This document shows positions 1 through 6,186 of a stretch of 6,386 nucleotides of DNA, in pieces (position 1 is the first letter of the stretch; each line of letters begins with the position of its first letter). The DNA lies in assembly GCA_903932755.1 (NCBI GenBank), contig CAIZHL010000493.1:1-6386 (forward strand), read 5' to 3'. A program made the position numbers and the translations under genes. Below the pieces are notes generated by a model. The model worked only from the letters and a program-made list of their open reading frames with translations, did not search any database and was not told where the DNA came from. Source of the stretch: an uncultured beta proteobacterium (GTDB taxonomy: Bacteria > Pseudomonadota > Gammaproteobacteria > Burkholderiales > Rhodocyclaceae).

Positions 1-89
1 CCGGACTGGCGGAGCAACTGGTCGACGAGGGTGGTTTTGCCGTGGTCAACGTGGGCGATAATGGCGATGTTTCTGAGGGCGCGGGACAT
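1..89 (-). CDS. typA: TypA/BipA ribosome-associated GTPase, N-terminal fragment (runs off the window)
   Basis: Only the first 29 codons are inside the window, read leftward from the ATG at 89-87. The peptide begins [20 protein letters not shown] and continues [10 protein letters not shown]. This is the G1/P-loop segment of translational GTPases (HVDHGKTT), and the flanking residues ([24 protein letters not shown]) fit TypA/BipA better than LepA, which carries an AHIDHGKST variant. TypA is a cytoplasmic GTPase that binds the 70S ribosome and affects ribosome assembly and stress or cold adaptation. The gene is divergent from the phosphorylase gene across an 88-nt gap. No strong Shine-Dalgarno is visible; the nearest purine-rich stretch is AAGG about 6 nt upstream of the start. 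Family call is confident; nothing can be said about the rest of the protein. Confidence 0.88.
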   Translation of the reverse strand, partial: MSRALRNIAIIAHVDHGKTTLVDQLLRQS

Positions 90-128
90 AGGGGCCTTGA
101 GTTGTTGCAATGCGAAAAAAAGCCTGCC

Positions 129-134
129 ATTCTA
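129..134 (-). promoter_or_regulatory. Candidate -10 element for typA in the typA/phosphorylase divergent gap
   Basis: On the minus strand the gap contains TAGAAT, one mismatch from TATAAT, about 40 nt upstream of the typA ATG. No convincing -35 hexamer lies 16-18 nt further upstream. A run of seven A (plus strand) at about 115-122 lies between this element and typA. For the phosphorylase on the plus strand I see only weak matches, such as TTGCAA at 105-110. Inference from sequence only. Confidence 0.3.
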
Positions 135-177
135 GCACGCAGCACTGTCCGTTCCGATTGAATTTTCAGGGAAATTT

Positions 178-915
178 ATGCTCGGCATCATAGGTGGCAG
201 CGGCCTGACCCAGCTGGCGAACCTCGACGTGTCGCACCGCGAGGTGGTGCGCACGCCCTACGGCGAGCCTTCCGGGCCGCTCACCTTCGGCCGCATCGGC
301 TGCCGGGACGTGGCATTCATCGCCCGCCACGGTCACGGCCACACCATTCCGCCGCACCTGGTGAACTACCGCGCCAACATGCATGCGCTCGAATCCTCGG
401 GCGCGACGGCGGTGGTTTCCGTGGCCTCGGTGGGCGGCATCCGCAGCGACATGGCGCCGGGCGTCCTTGTGGTTCCGCACCAGATCGTGGATTACACCTG
501 GGGCCGCGAAATGACCTTCCAGTCCGGCGGCGACGGCCCGGTGGTCCATGTCGATTTCACCGATCCCTACGACGAGGAGGTGCGCCGGCGCTTGCTCGAT
601 GTCGCGCGCCGGATCGGCGAAGCCGTGGTGGACGGGGCCGTCTATGCCACGACGCAAGGTCCGCGCCTGGAGACGGCAGCCGAAATCAACCGCCTGCAGG
701 GCGACGGCGCCGATATCGTCGGCATGACCGGGATGCCCGAAGCCGGCCTGGCACGCGAACTGGAACTGCCCTACGCGGCGCTTTGCGTGGTCGCAAACTG
801 GGCGGCGGGCCGCGCCGATTCCGCGCACGGCATTCGTTTCGACAGCCTGGAGGCTGTCCTGCAGCTCTCGATGGTGCGGATACGCCGCATCATTGAAGGC
901 TTTTGCGCGGATTGA
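178..915 (+). CDS. S-methyl-5'-thioinosine phosphorylase-type purine nucleoside phosphorylase (MTAP/PNP family 2)
   Basis: This 245-aa cytoplasmic enzyme belongs to the trimeric PNP/MTAP family, which phosphorolyses a purine (thio)nucleoside to base plus (methylthio)ribose-1-phosphate. Visible family marks are the N-terminal phosphate loop IIGGSGL (residues 4-10), the signature [11 protein letters not shown] followed by NYRAN (residues 50-67, with Arg50, His51 and Asn67), GPRLETAAE (161-169) and the ribose/base segment [13 protein letters not shown] (182-194). Where MTAP has an Asp pair recognising 6-aminopurines, this protein has VANWAAG with Asn207 and no second Asp. That favours 6-oxopurine substrates, as in the Pseudomonas aeruginosa methylthioinosine phosphorylase PA3004, where methylthioadenosine is first deaminated. 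The start is supported by AGGGA a few nt before the ATG. The gene is followed 7 nt later by def, so the two are likely co-transcribed. MTAP proper or plain guanosine/inosine phosphorylase are the alternatives. Confidence 0.85.
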   Translation: MLGIIGGSGLTQLANLDVSHREVVRTPYGEPSGPLTFGRIGCRDVAFIARHGHGHTIPPHLVNYRANMHALESSGATAVVSVASVGGIRSDMAPGVLVVPHQIVDYTWGREMTFQSGGDGPVVHVDFTDPYDEEVRRRLLDVARRIGEAVVDGAVYATTQGPRLETAAEINRLQGDGADIVGMTGMPEAGLARELELPYAALCVVANWAAGRADSAHGIRFDSLEAVLQLSMVRIRRIIEGFCAD

Positions 916-917
916 GG
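914..917 (+). promoter_or_regulatory. Ribosome-binding site of def overlapping the upstream stop codon
   Basis: GAGG lies 5 nt before the ATG at 923 and shares two bases with the TGA of the phosphorylase gene (913-915). It fixes the def start at 923. A longer reading frame that opens with TTG at 893 overlaps the upstream gene, lacks such a site and adds ten residues outside the deformylase fold. The arrangement suggests translational coupling. Confidence 0.6.
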
Positions 918-922
918 CGGCG

Positions 923-1450
923 ATGATCCGGGAAATCTTGCGCATGGGTGATCCGCGCCTGCTGCAGGTGGCGCGGCCGGTCACGGAATTCGGCACGCCG
1001 CAGCTGGCGGCACTCCTGCAGGACATGCGCGACACCATGGCGCACCTCGATGGCGCCGGGCTGGCGGCGCCGCAGATCGGCGTCGACCTGCGCGTGGTGA
1101 TCTTCGGCTGCCAGTCCAACCCGCGCTACCCGGATGCGCCGCCGGTGCCGGAGACGGTGCTGATCAATCCGGTGCTGACGCCTTTCGGCGACGAAGAGGA
1201 AGATGGCTGGGAAGGCTGCCTCTCGGTGCCCGGCATGCGTGGCTGGGTGCCGCGCTGGAAGCGCCTGTACTACGCCGGCCACGACGAAAGCGGGCGGCGT
1301 TTCGAGCGTCGCGTGGAAGGCTTCCATGCCCGCGTGGTGCAGCACGAGTGCGATCACCTCGACGGCATTCTGTACCCGATGCGGGTGCGCGATTTCCGGC
1401 GTTTCGGCTACGCCGACGTCCTGAACATCCCCGGCGTAATCGACGAGTAG
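923..1450 (+). CDS. def: Peptide deformylase
   Basis: This 175-aa metalloenzyme removes the N-formyl group from nascent proteins at the ribosome exit. All three deformylase motifs are intact: [10 protein letters not shown] (44-53), EGCLSVPG (97-104, metal ligand Cys99) and QHECDHLDG (140-148, ligands His141 and His145, catalytic Glu142). The length is close to the approximately 169-aa E. coli enzyme. The text after motif 2 (GMRGWVPR) resembles the version often found as a second deformylase in proteobacteria. No fmt gene sits beside it, although the primary def usually neighbours fmt, so this may be a paralogue (inference). It probably shares a transcript with the phosphorylase gene and converges with the thioesterase gene, whose stop lies 79 nt away. 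Confidence 0.95.
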   Translation: MIREILRMGDPRLLQVARPVTEFGTPQLAALLQDMRDTMAHLDGAGLAAPQIGVDLRVVIFGCQSNPRYPDAPPVPETVLINPVLTPFGDEEEDGWEGCLSVPGMRGWVPRWKRLYYAGHDESGRRFERRVEGFHARVVQHECDHLDGILYPMRVRDFRRFGYADVLNIPGVIDE

Positions 1451-1454
1451 GGCG

Positions 1455-1474
1455 ACGGCGACCGCAGTCGCCGT
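1455..1474. terminator. Candidate hairpin terminator between convergent def and thioesterase genes
   Basis: A perfect 8-bp inverted repeat, ACGGCGAC and GTCGCCGT, with a 4-nt loop starts 4 nt after the def stop. Only a short T run (TTTT at 1490-1493) follows, about 15 nt downstream, so it is not a canonical intrinsic terminator for def. A second GC hairpin (1521-1527 with 1535-1541, 7-bp stem) overlaps the thioesterase stop codon and has no T tract on either strand. Together they probably help separate the converging transcripts. Confidence 0.4.
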
Positions 1475-1529
1475 GCCGTCAGCGCCGACTTTTCTGCAGT
1501 ACCTCGCAGGGGCGGCCGGAGCCGGCGAA

Positions 1530-1934
1530 TCAGCCGCCGGCCTTGGCGCGCTTGGCCTGCAGGCGCTGCGCGGTTTTCTCGATGCCGACGATGAAGCGGT
1601 TGTGCTTGCCGCGAGCGACTTCTTCCACGGCATCGCGCGCCGTGAAATCGAAGGAGACGGCGCCGCCATTGACTTCGGTCAGCGTCACCGTGATCTCCAC
1701 CCACATGCCCATCAGCGTGGCGCCGACATGGTCGAGTTCGACGCGGGTGCCGACCGAATCCTTGCCCGCCTCGATGTTCGCCAGCAGCAGGTCGCGGCAG
1801 GCCATTTCGATGTCGTAGAGCAGGTTGGGCGTCGAGTAGACGCGGCAATCGTCGCCCATGAAACTGATGGTGCGCTCGCGATCGATGTCTACGCGACGGG
1901 TGGCGGTGAGGCCGGCTTTCAGTGTTTCGCTCAT
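1530..1934 (-). CDS. FlK-type hotdog-fold acyl-CoA thioesterase
   Basis: This 134-aa protein fits the hotdog thioesterase family of fluoroacetyl-CoA thioesterase FlK (about 139 aa). The central block STPNLLYDIEMACRD (34-48), then DSVGTRVELDHVGAT (59-73), then FTARD (97-101), aligns with FlK without gaps by eye. FlK catalytic Thr42, Glu50 and His76 and active-site Gly69 correspond to Thr35, Glu43, His69 and Gly62 at a constant offset of 7. Such proteins hydrolyse small acyl-CoA thioesters in the cytoplasm; the substrate cannot be read from sequence, and fluoroacetyl-CoA is unlikely in this context. The start is well supported by GAGGAG about 6 nt upstream. It lies 28 nt downstream of the acyl-CoA synthetase-like gene and is almost certainly co-transcribed with it, which suggests hydrolysis of that pathway's CoA ester or proofreading of a dead-end CoA adduct. 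Confidence 0.8.
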   Translation of the reverse strand: MSETLKAGLTATRRVDIDRERTISFMGDDCRVYSTPNLLYDIEMACRDLLLANIEAGKDSVGTRVELDHVGATLMGMWVEITVTLTEVNGGAVSFDFTARDAVEEVARGKHNRFIVGIEKTAQRLQAKRAKAGG

Positions 1935-1962
1935 GATTTCTCCTCGATTGATGTTTTATGGT

Positions 1963-4053
1963 TCAGCGACGATTTTTCAGTGAATCAGCATACAGGCGCG
2001 CTTCGACGTAGCGCACCAGCGCCCGGGTGCCGCGGGCGCAATTGCGGAATACGCAGACGCCCTGGTCCATCAGGCGCGCCGACATCGCATCGTAGAGCTG
2101 CCCGCCGTCGACGATGCCGATCACCGGCTTTTCGTTGCGGGCGACCAGCGGCGGCATCAGATGCACCGTGCTCTTCGGGTCCGTGATGTCGAAGCCGGGC
2201 CGCAGCTTGCTCGATTCGAGGGCGCGCACCGAAGGCGCGGTGGGATCGAGCCCGACCACCACGGCGTCGATGCAAGGATCCTGCAGGAAAGCCTCGACGA
2301 TCTGCAGGTGGGCCTCGTCGTCGGCGCCGGGATTGATGTCGATCGGGTTTCTGACTTCGACCAGGGCATCGAGCTTTTTGGCTTTGAGGATTTCCTCGAC
2401 CCCGCTCACGGTGGCAGTGTCCAGCGCGCCCATCTCCATGGCGAAGCTGTCCGCGCCGAGGAAGTCGGCCATGCCGACCGCCTCGAATCCCGCGCCGCTG
2501 ATGGCACCGAGGCGATTGCCGCCGATCTTCTTGTGGTGCAGGGCGCCGGCGATGTAGAACAGGTCGTCGAAGCTGTTGAAGTCGTCCGCGACGATGGCGC
2601 CCGCCTGGCGTACGACCGACGCGAACAGGATCGGGTCGCCGGCGATGGACGCGGTGTGGCCCATGACGCCGCCCATGCCCGGTGCGGTCCTGCCGGATTT
2701 GTAGACCACCACCTGCTTGCCCTTGACGACCGCCTTGCGCACGGCTTTGGCGAAGTCGAGTCCGTCCCCGTCCCTGAAGCCCTCGATGTAGACGCCGATG
2801 GTTTCGATTTCGGGCAGTTCGGCGAAGTAGGCGAGCATGTCGCCGTGGGTCAGGTCGGTCTGGTTGCCCAGAGCCAGCATGTAGCGCGGGTCGAGCCACG
2901 GGTTCTGGCTGATGCGGGTGATCATGAAGGCGCCGCTCTGGCTCAGCATGACCGAATTGCGTTCGGGTTTCTTTTGCGGCTTGGGCAGTCGCTCCAGCGG
3001 AATGAACCAGGAATCGTAGGAACCGGGGTGCGACACCACGCCGAGGCAATTGGCGCCGAGGAAAACCGGGCCGCCGCCGGGTTTGCCGTGGGCGGCGTTG
3101 ATGCGCTCGGCCAATGCGGCAGCGGGCTCGCGGCTGGCTTTGGTTTCGCCCAGGCTGCCGGGAATCAGCATGACCGATTCGACCGCGCCGGTTTCGATGA
3201 TTTCATCAACGAGTTCGTAGACGGCGCCGGCGGCCACGGCGACGATCAGCAGGTCAAGCTTGTGGTCGAGCGCTTTCAGGCTCTCGACGCAGCGGACGCC
3301 GTCGATCTCGGTTTCGCCGGCGCGGATGATGCACAACTGTTCCGGCGGATAGCCGCTGCCCTTCAGGTTCTTCAGGATGATGCGGCCGAAGTTCATGTTG
3401 GCGGACGAGACGCCGATGATGCCGATCGACTTGGGATGGATCAGTTTGTCGATCTTGCCGACCGGGCGCGGCAGACGTCGCGCCGCCGGTACGCCGAGTT
3501 CGCAGCGGGCCTGATTTACGCCGAGTCCGCCGCCGTTCGGTCCGGCTTCGACATGGGCCGGGTTGAGGTCCAGGCTGCGCAAGACGAAGGCCGCGTCGGG
3601 GGCGGCGGCTGCGCCGGCCAGTGCCAGCAAGGCTTCAAAGCAGTTGTGCAGCGCCTGGTCCGGCAGGGGCAGGCCGTCGCGCCGGGCGATCGCTGCCAGT
3701 CGCTGCCAGGCCAGCGTGCGCTGGAACAGGCGAAGGAATCCGGCTGCATCGGTGAGTTCGGTGGCGGCGTAGACCGCGGCGCGGTCCTGCCTGAAGTTGC
3801 CCTGGTCCAGTTCCGCATCGATTCCGCCCATGCCGGCGCTGATGACCATGCCGAATTCCCGGGTGAAGTGCAGGCTGATGCGCAGATCGACCGCAGCGAG
3901 TCCTGGGGACGGTGTTGCCATCGGGCTGAAGGCGAAGCCGAGTGCCGGCATCAGGCTGGCGAGTTCCTCCTGGCTCAGGGCTGCGCGCCCCGCCGCTCCG
4001 GCCTGACAGAAAAGTGTGGCCGCCAGTGCGACTGACGATGACGATGCATGCAT
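1963..4053 (-). CDS. NDP-forming acyl-CoA synthetase-like protein with an N-terminal partial ATP-grasp region
   Basis: This 696-aa protein belongs to the ADP-forming acetyl-CoA synthetase (ACD)/succinyl-CoA ligase superfamily, which interconverts acyl-CoA and acid plus CoA with ATP synthesis or use. Domains in order: residues about 52-185 resemble the C-terminal lobe of the ACD beta (ATP-grasp_5) subunit (FGMVISAGMGG at 67-77, RSLDLNPAHV at 159-168); about 202-305 is a Rossmann CoA-binding domain (KSIGIIGVSS at 208-217); about 366-505 is the succinyl-CoA ligase-like domain (SQSGAF at 371-376, YKSGRT at 451-456, GHTASIAGD at 465-473); about 510-690 is the third, ligase-CoA-like domain (RNPIDIN at 568-574). 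His466 matches the phosphohistidine of ACD alpha subunits (SHTGALAG). The N-terminal half of ATP-grasp, which binds ATP, is not visible, and beta-before-alpha order is unlike usual alpha-beta fusions. The start has AGGGGAG 8 nt upstream. A dedicated promoter region precedes it. Substrate unknown; an aromatic acid is inferred from neighbours. Confidence 0.82.
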   Translation of the reverse strand: MHASSSSVALAATLFCQAGAAGRAALSQEELASLMPALGFAFSPMATPSPGLAAVDLRISLHFTREFGMVISAGMGGIDAELDQGNFRQDRAAVYAATELTDAAGFLRLFQRTLAWQRLAAIARRDGLPLPDQALHNCFEALLALAGAAAAPDAAFVLRSLDLNPAHVEAGPNGGGLGVNQARCELGVPAARRLPRPVGKIDKLIHPKSIGIIGVSSANMNFGRIILKNLKGSGYPPEQLCIIRAGETEIDGVRCVESLKALDHKLDLLIVAVAAGAVYELVDEIIETGAVESVMLIPGSLGETKASREPAAALAERINAAHGKPGGGPVFLGANCLGVVSHPGSYDSWFIPLERLPKPQKKPERNSVMLSQSGAFMITRISQNPWLDPRYMLALGNQTDLTHGDMLAYFAELPEIETIGVYIEGFRDGDGLDFAKAVRKAVVKGKQVVVYKSGRTAPGMGGVMGHTASIAGDPILFASVVRQAGAIVADDFNSFDDLFYIAGALHHKKIGGNRLGAISGAGFEAVGMADFLGADSFAMEMGALDTATVSGVEEILKAKKLDALVEVRNPIDINPGADDEAHLQIVEAFLQDPCIDAVVVGLDPTAPSVRALESSKLRPGFDITDPKSTVHLMPPLVARNEKPVIGIVDGGQLYDAMSARLMDQGVCVFRNCARGTRALVRYVEARLYADSLKNRR

Positions 4054-4110
4054 GGTGTTGGCTCCCCTGGTGCGGCGCGGTCGACAGGACAGGATGCGTT
4101 CCCGAGGGCA

Positions 4111-4139
4111 ACTATAACAGATACAGAAACAGCTATAAA
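4111..4139 (-). promoter_or_regulatory. Candidate sigma-70 promoter of the acyl-CoA synthetase/thioesterase operon
   Basis: Reading the minus strand, TTTATA (4139-4134, weak -35) is followed after 17 nt by TATAGT (4116-4111, -10 with one mismatch to consensus), preceded by TG one base upstream as in extended -10 promoters. It lies in an AT-rich island in otherwise GC-rich DNA and would leave a leader of about 50 nt before the ATG at 4053. One GATACA half-site sits in the spacer, where a bound repressor would block RNA polymerase. Prediction by eye only. Confidence 0.45.
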
Positions 4140-4157
4140 ACTAATTGAATATGTATC
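4120..4157. promoter_or_regulatory. Inverted GATACA...TGTATC pair, candidate repressor operator for the acyl-CoA synthetase operon
   Basis: GATACA at 4120-4125 and TGTATC at 4152-4157 form an inverted repeat with a 26-nt spacer (32 bp centre to centre, about three helical turns). The pair brackets the candidate -35 box and reaches into the -35/-10 spacer. The same hexamer pair, with almost the same spacing, lies upstream of fdhD. The adjacent PaaX-family regulator gene is the obvious candidate binder, though this is inferred from position. Confidence 0.5.
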
Positions 4158-4169
4158 GGTTGATTTCCA

Positions 4170-5132
4170 TCAAATTTTTGCACTACCCGGGCTTTTTCGT
4201 GGGGCGGACAGCTGCAGACCACCGAAGCGCTCGTAAAAATAGGGCGCGGCTGGGGGAAGCGAGCCACTGGCGATCTCGCAGATCGACAGCAGGTGTTGCT
4301 GGGCGAGGGGGCAGGTGATGCGGTAGAGGTCCTCGCAAAGCTGGCGGGCGACGCCGCCGCTCCAGTTGGCGGGGAGCAACTGCGAAGGAAGCTGCGGATC
4401 GTGCAGCAGGGCGCGCCGGAAGTCGTGCATGAGCAGAGTCTGCACCAGGAAGCATTGCTCCGGATCGAGGCTGCCGGCGGCGCGCAGGGTGCGCAGCACC
4501 GGGCGGAACAGATCGATGAAATCGGTGTATTTCGCCGCCAGAACATCCAGGTTCCAGCACTGATGCACCAGTTCCTGCAGCGGCTTGCTGGTCAGGGCGC
4601 TGATATTGGCGGCCTTCATCGCCACCACCTTGTCGTGGGCGCCGGTCTCCTGCAGGATGTCGAGCAGCGCCTCGGTATCGGCCGACGGGTGGGCCAGGAT
4701 CCCCGATGCCAGGGCGCCGTAGCCGGCCCAGGCCAGTTCCTTGCGCAGTGCGTCCCGCTGTGCGCCGGCGAGCGAAGCGGGGATCAGGACCAGCTGCCAT
4801 TCGCCGCTCCAGGTGTCCTGGGGCGCGAAGTAGATGCGCCGGTAGGCGTGTTCGAAGCGGCGCCGGCCCGAGGTGGTCAGGCTGTAGAAGCTCTTGCGGC
4901 CAAGTTGTTCGGATACCAGCCACTTCTCCTGCGACAGGCGATAGACGCTGGTGCGCACCATGCGTTCGTTGAGGCCGAGCGGCTGCACCAGACGGATGAA
5001 GCTGCCGAGCCAGACGGTGCCGCCGTGCGGGGCGATGAAGTCGCCGTAGATCGTGATGATCAGCGAGTTGGCGCGGGTCGGGTGCTGATCGAGGAATTCC
5101 TTGATCCATTGGCTGAGGTGTCGGCTCTTCAC
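4170..5132 (-). CDS. paaX: PaaX-family phenylacetyl-CoA-responsive transcriptional repressor
   Basis: From the GTG at 5132-5130 this is 320 aa, close to the 316 aa of E. coli PaaX, and it is alignable along its length. Residues about 20-95 are the winged helix-turn-helix (SLIITIYGDFIAPHGG, then WLGS, ERMVRTSVYRLSQEKWL and GRKSFYSLT). About 105-185 is the middle PaaX domain (WSGEWQLVLIP, ELAWAGYGAL), and about 190-300 the C-terminal domain (LFRPVLRTL, LLMHDFRRALLHDPQLP, YFYERFGGL). PaaX proteins repress phenylacetate genes and are released by phenylacetyl-CoA. GTG is chosen because upstream codons run into promoter-like DNA and do not resemble the family; GGAA about 7 nt upstream is a modest ribosome-binding site. 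The gene is divergent from fdhD and a padB-like gene, so it probably controls anaerobic phenylacetate genes. A comparable PaaX-like regulator (named PadR) is, to my recollection, described for the pad genes of Azoarcus CIB. Confidence 0.88.
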   Translation of the reverse strand: MKSRHLSQWIKEFLDQHPTRANSLIITIYGDFIAPHGGTVWLGSFIRLVQPLGLNERMVRTSVYRLSQEKWLVSEQLGRKSFYSLTTSGRRRFEHAYRRIYFAPQDTWSGEWQLVLIPASLAGAQRDALRKELAWAGYGALASGILAHPSADTEALLDILQETGAHDKVVAMKAANISALTSKPLQELVHQCWNLDVLAAKYTDFIDLFRPVLRTLRAAGSLDPEQCFLVQTLLMHDFRRALLHDPQLPSQLLPANWSGGVARQLCEDLYRITCPLAQQHLLSICEIASGSLPPAAPYFYERFGGLQLSAPRKSPGSAKI

Positions 5133-5221
5133 ATTGTTTCCATTCGCACTGTCGGTAACGCTCGGCAGTATTGTGCACGGCGGGATGCGTGCGCGAGCCG
5201 ATGCATTGTATTGGATGGATC

Positions 5222-5227
5222 TGTATC
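5222..5227. promoter_or_regulatory. TGTATC half-site just downstream of the candidate paaX promoter
   Basis: This is the third copy of the hexamer in the divergent paaX-fdhD region. With GATACA at 5257-5262 it forms an inverted pair with a 29-nt spacer and lies at or just past the predicted paaX transcription start. A repressor bound here would autoregulate paaX. Inferred from position and repetition. Confidence 0.4.
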
Positions 5228-5235
5228 CCGTATGC

Positions 5236-5263
5236 AGCATAAGACAATTCTAATGTGATACAA
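5236..5263 (-). promoter_or_regulatory. Candidate paaX promoter
   Basis: Minus strand: TTGTAT (5263-5258) then, after 16 nt, TATGCT (5241-5236). Both boxes are imperfect (3/6 and 4/6). The -35 box overlaps the GATACA half-site at 5257-5262. It would give a leader of about 95 nt before the GTG. TACAAT, a better -10 match further downstream on the same strand, has no partner -35, so the assignment is tentative. Confidence 0.3.
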
Positions 5264-5295
5264 AATGCTTGCGTTAAATGTACATAAAGTGTATC
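5257..5295. promoter_or_regulatory. Inverted GATACA...TGTATC pair, candidate operator of the fdhD-padB promoter
   Basis: GATACA at 5257-5262 and TGTATC at 5290-5295 form an inverted repeat with a 27-nt spacer (33 bp centre to centre), nearly the spacing of the pair before the acyl-CoA synthetase gene. The right half overlaps the candidate -10 box of fdhD and the left half overlaps the candidate paaX -35 box, so one bound complex could silence both directions. Confidence 0.5.
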
Positions 5296-5297
5296 GT
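5269..5297 (+). promoter_or_regulatory. Candidate promoter of the fdhD-padB operon
   Basis: TTGCGT (5269-5274) and TATCGT (5292-5297) are separated by 17 nt in an AT-rich stretch. The match is weak (3/6 and 4/6), consistent with a regulated promoter. It would start transcription around 5304, about 40 nt before the fdhD ATG. The anaerobic setting makes an FNR-type activator site plausible, but I see no TTGAT-N4-ATCAA match here. Confidence 0.35.
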
Positions 5298-5343
5298 AAT
5301 GAAAGTGGGACGATAGATCCCCGCATTGGAGGACGGGCTGACC

Positions 5344-6159
5344 ATGCAACACGAGGCGATTGCGGGCATCGAGGCACACCAAAGCTACGGCGCGCAGCGC
5401 TGGGTCGGCAGCGTTGCCACGCACAGCGACGAGACGGTCGCCGAAGAGGTGCCGGTGGCACTGGTCTATAACGGCATCTCCCATGCGGTGATGCTGGCGA
5501 CGCCCACCGAACTTGAAGATTTCGCGCTCGGTTTCAGCCTGAGCGAATGCATCGTCGGGCGTCCTGGCGAAATCCACGATCTGGAGATCCTCGAACAGGC
5601 CAACGGCATCGAGGTGCACATGCAGCTTTCCGCCGAGCGCGCCCACGCCCTCAAGCAGCATCGTCGAAGCCTCGCCGGCCGCACCGGTTGCGGCCTGTGC
5701 GGCACCGAAAGCCTGGATCAGTTGGCGCGCCGCGCGGTTACCGTGCACTCGTCCGCCGCCCTGAGTCATGGCGCCTTGCCGCGGGCCCTGGCGGCCCTGC
5801 AAGCTGCGCAGCATCTGTTTCATTTGACCGGAGCGGTGCATGCCGCGGCCTGGTGCGATTTCGAGGGCGGCATCGAACTGGTGCGCGAGGATGTCGGCCG
5901 CCACAACGCGCTGGACAAGCTGATCGGCGCCCTGGCGACCCGGCGCAGGGGCTTCGACGGCGGCTTCGTCCTCATGACCAGTCGCGCCAGCTATGAAATC
6001 GTGCAGAAGGCCGCCGCCGTCGGCATCGCCGTCGTCGCTGCGGTATCCGCGCCGACCGGGATGGCGGTGCGGGTGGCGACCGAATCCGGCGTCACGCTGA
6101 TCGGCTTCGTGCGCGGCGAGCGGCACTGCGTCTATTCGCATCCCGAACGCGTTCATTAG
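5344..6159 (+). CDS. fdhD: FdhD sulfur-carrier protein for bis-MGD molybdoenzyme maturation
   Basis: FdhD takes persulfide sulfur from a cysteine desulfurase such as IscS and delivers it to the bis-molybdopterin guanine dinucleotide cofactor, giving the sulfido-Mo form needed by formate dehydrogenase-type enzymes. The 271-aa protein shows the family features: the essential CxxC in GRTGCGLCG (112-120, Cys116 and Cys119), LTGAVHAA (161-168), REDVGRHNALDKLIG (181-195), TSRASYEIVQKAA (212-224) and SAPTGMAV (235-242). GGAGG at 5328-5332, 11 nt upstream, supports the ATG; a TTG reading six codons earlier overlaps this site and is less likely. The next gene, a molybdopterin oxidoreductase, begins 27 nt after the stop, so FdhD probably serves that enzyme rather than a formate dehydrogenase. 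It is divergent from paaX and probably repressed by its product. Confidence 0.95.
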   Translation: MQHEAIAGIEAHQSYGAQRWVGSVATHSDETVAEEVPVALVYNGISHAVMLATPTELEDFALGFSLSECIVGRPGEIHDLEILEQANGIEVHMQLSAERAHALKQHRRSLAGRTGCGLCGTESLDQLARRAVTVHSSAALSHGALPRALAALQAAQHLFHLTGAVHAAAWCDFEGGIELVREDVGRHNALDKLIGALATRRRGFDGGFVLMTSRASYEIVQKAAAVGIAVVAAVSAPTGMAVRVATESGVTLIGFVRGERHCVYSHPERVH

Positions 6160-6186
6160 CCGTAGCGACTTTCAAGGGAAATGAGC

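Noticed and set aside
893..922. Longer def beginning at TTG 893
   Set aside because: It overlaps the upstream gene by 23 nt with no ribosome-binding site, while ATG 923 has GAGG 5 nt upstream and begins at the normal deformylase N terminus.
1521..1541. GC-rich hairpin over the thioesterase stop codon as an intrinsic terminator
   Set aside because: The 7-bp stem has no following T tract on either strand and partly lies in coding sequence; noted only as possible structure.
166..1669. Minus-strand open frames opposite the phosphorylase and def genes (166-1119 and 890-1669)
   Set aside because: They overlap two strongly identified plus-strand genes and have low-complexity His/Arg/Ala composition.
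2161..4035. A 624-codon open frame on the plus strand, antisense to the acyl-CoA synthetase-like gene
   Set aside because: Its translation shows no recognisable domain. The opposite frame encodes a clear enzyme. Long antisense frames are expected opposite GC-rich coding sequence.
4048..4236. Small plus-strand open frame across the paaX/acyl-CoA synthetase gap
   Set aside because: It has no ribosome-binding site, runs through promoter-like AT-rich DNA and into the antisense of paaX, and its peptide has no recognisable features.
5133..5240. 36-codon upstream extension of the PaaX-type protein to an ATG at 5240
   Set aside because: The extra residues do not resemble the PaaX N terminus, the ATG falls inside the predicted promoter next to the hexamer sites, and the GTG at 5132 gives the family's normal length.
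4183..6156. A 657-codon minus-strand open frame spanning fdhD antisense, the promoter region and the paaX frame shifted
   Set aside because: It crosses the divergent promoter region and two well-identified genes, and its protein is rich in Arg, Pro and Ala with no domain.
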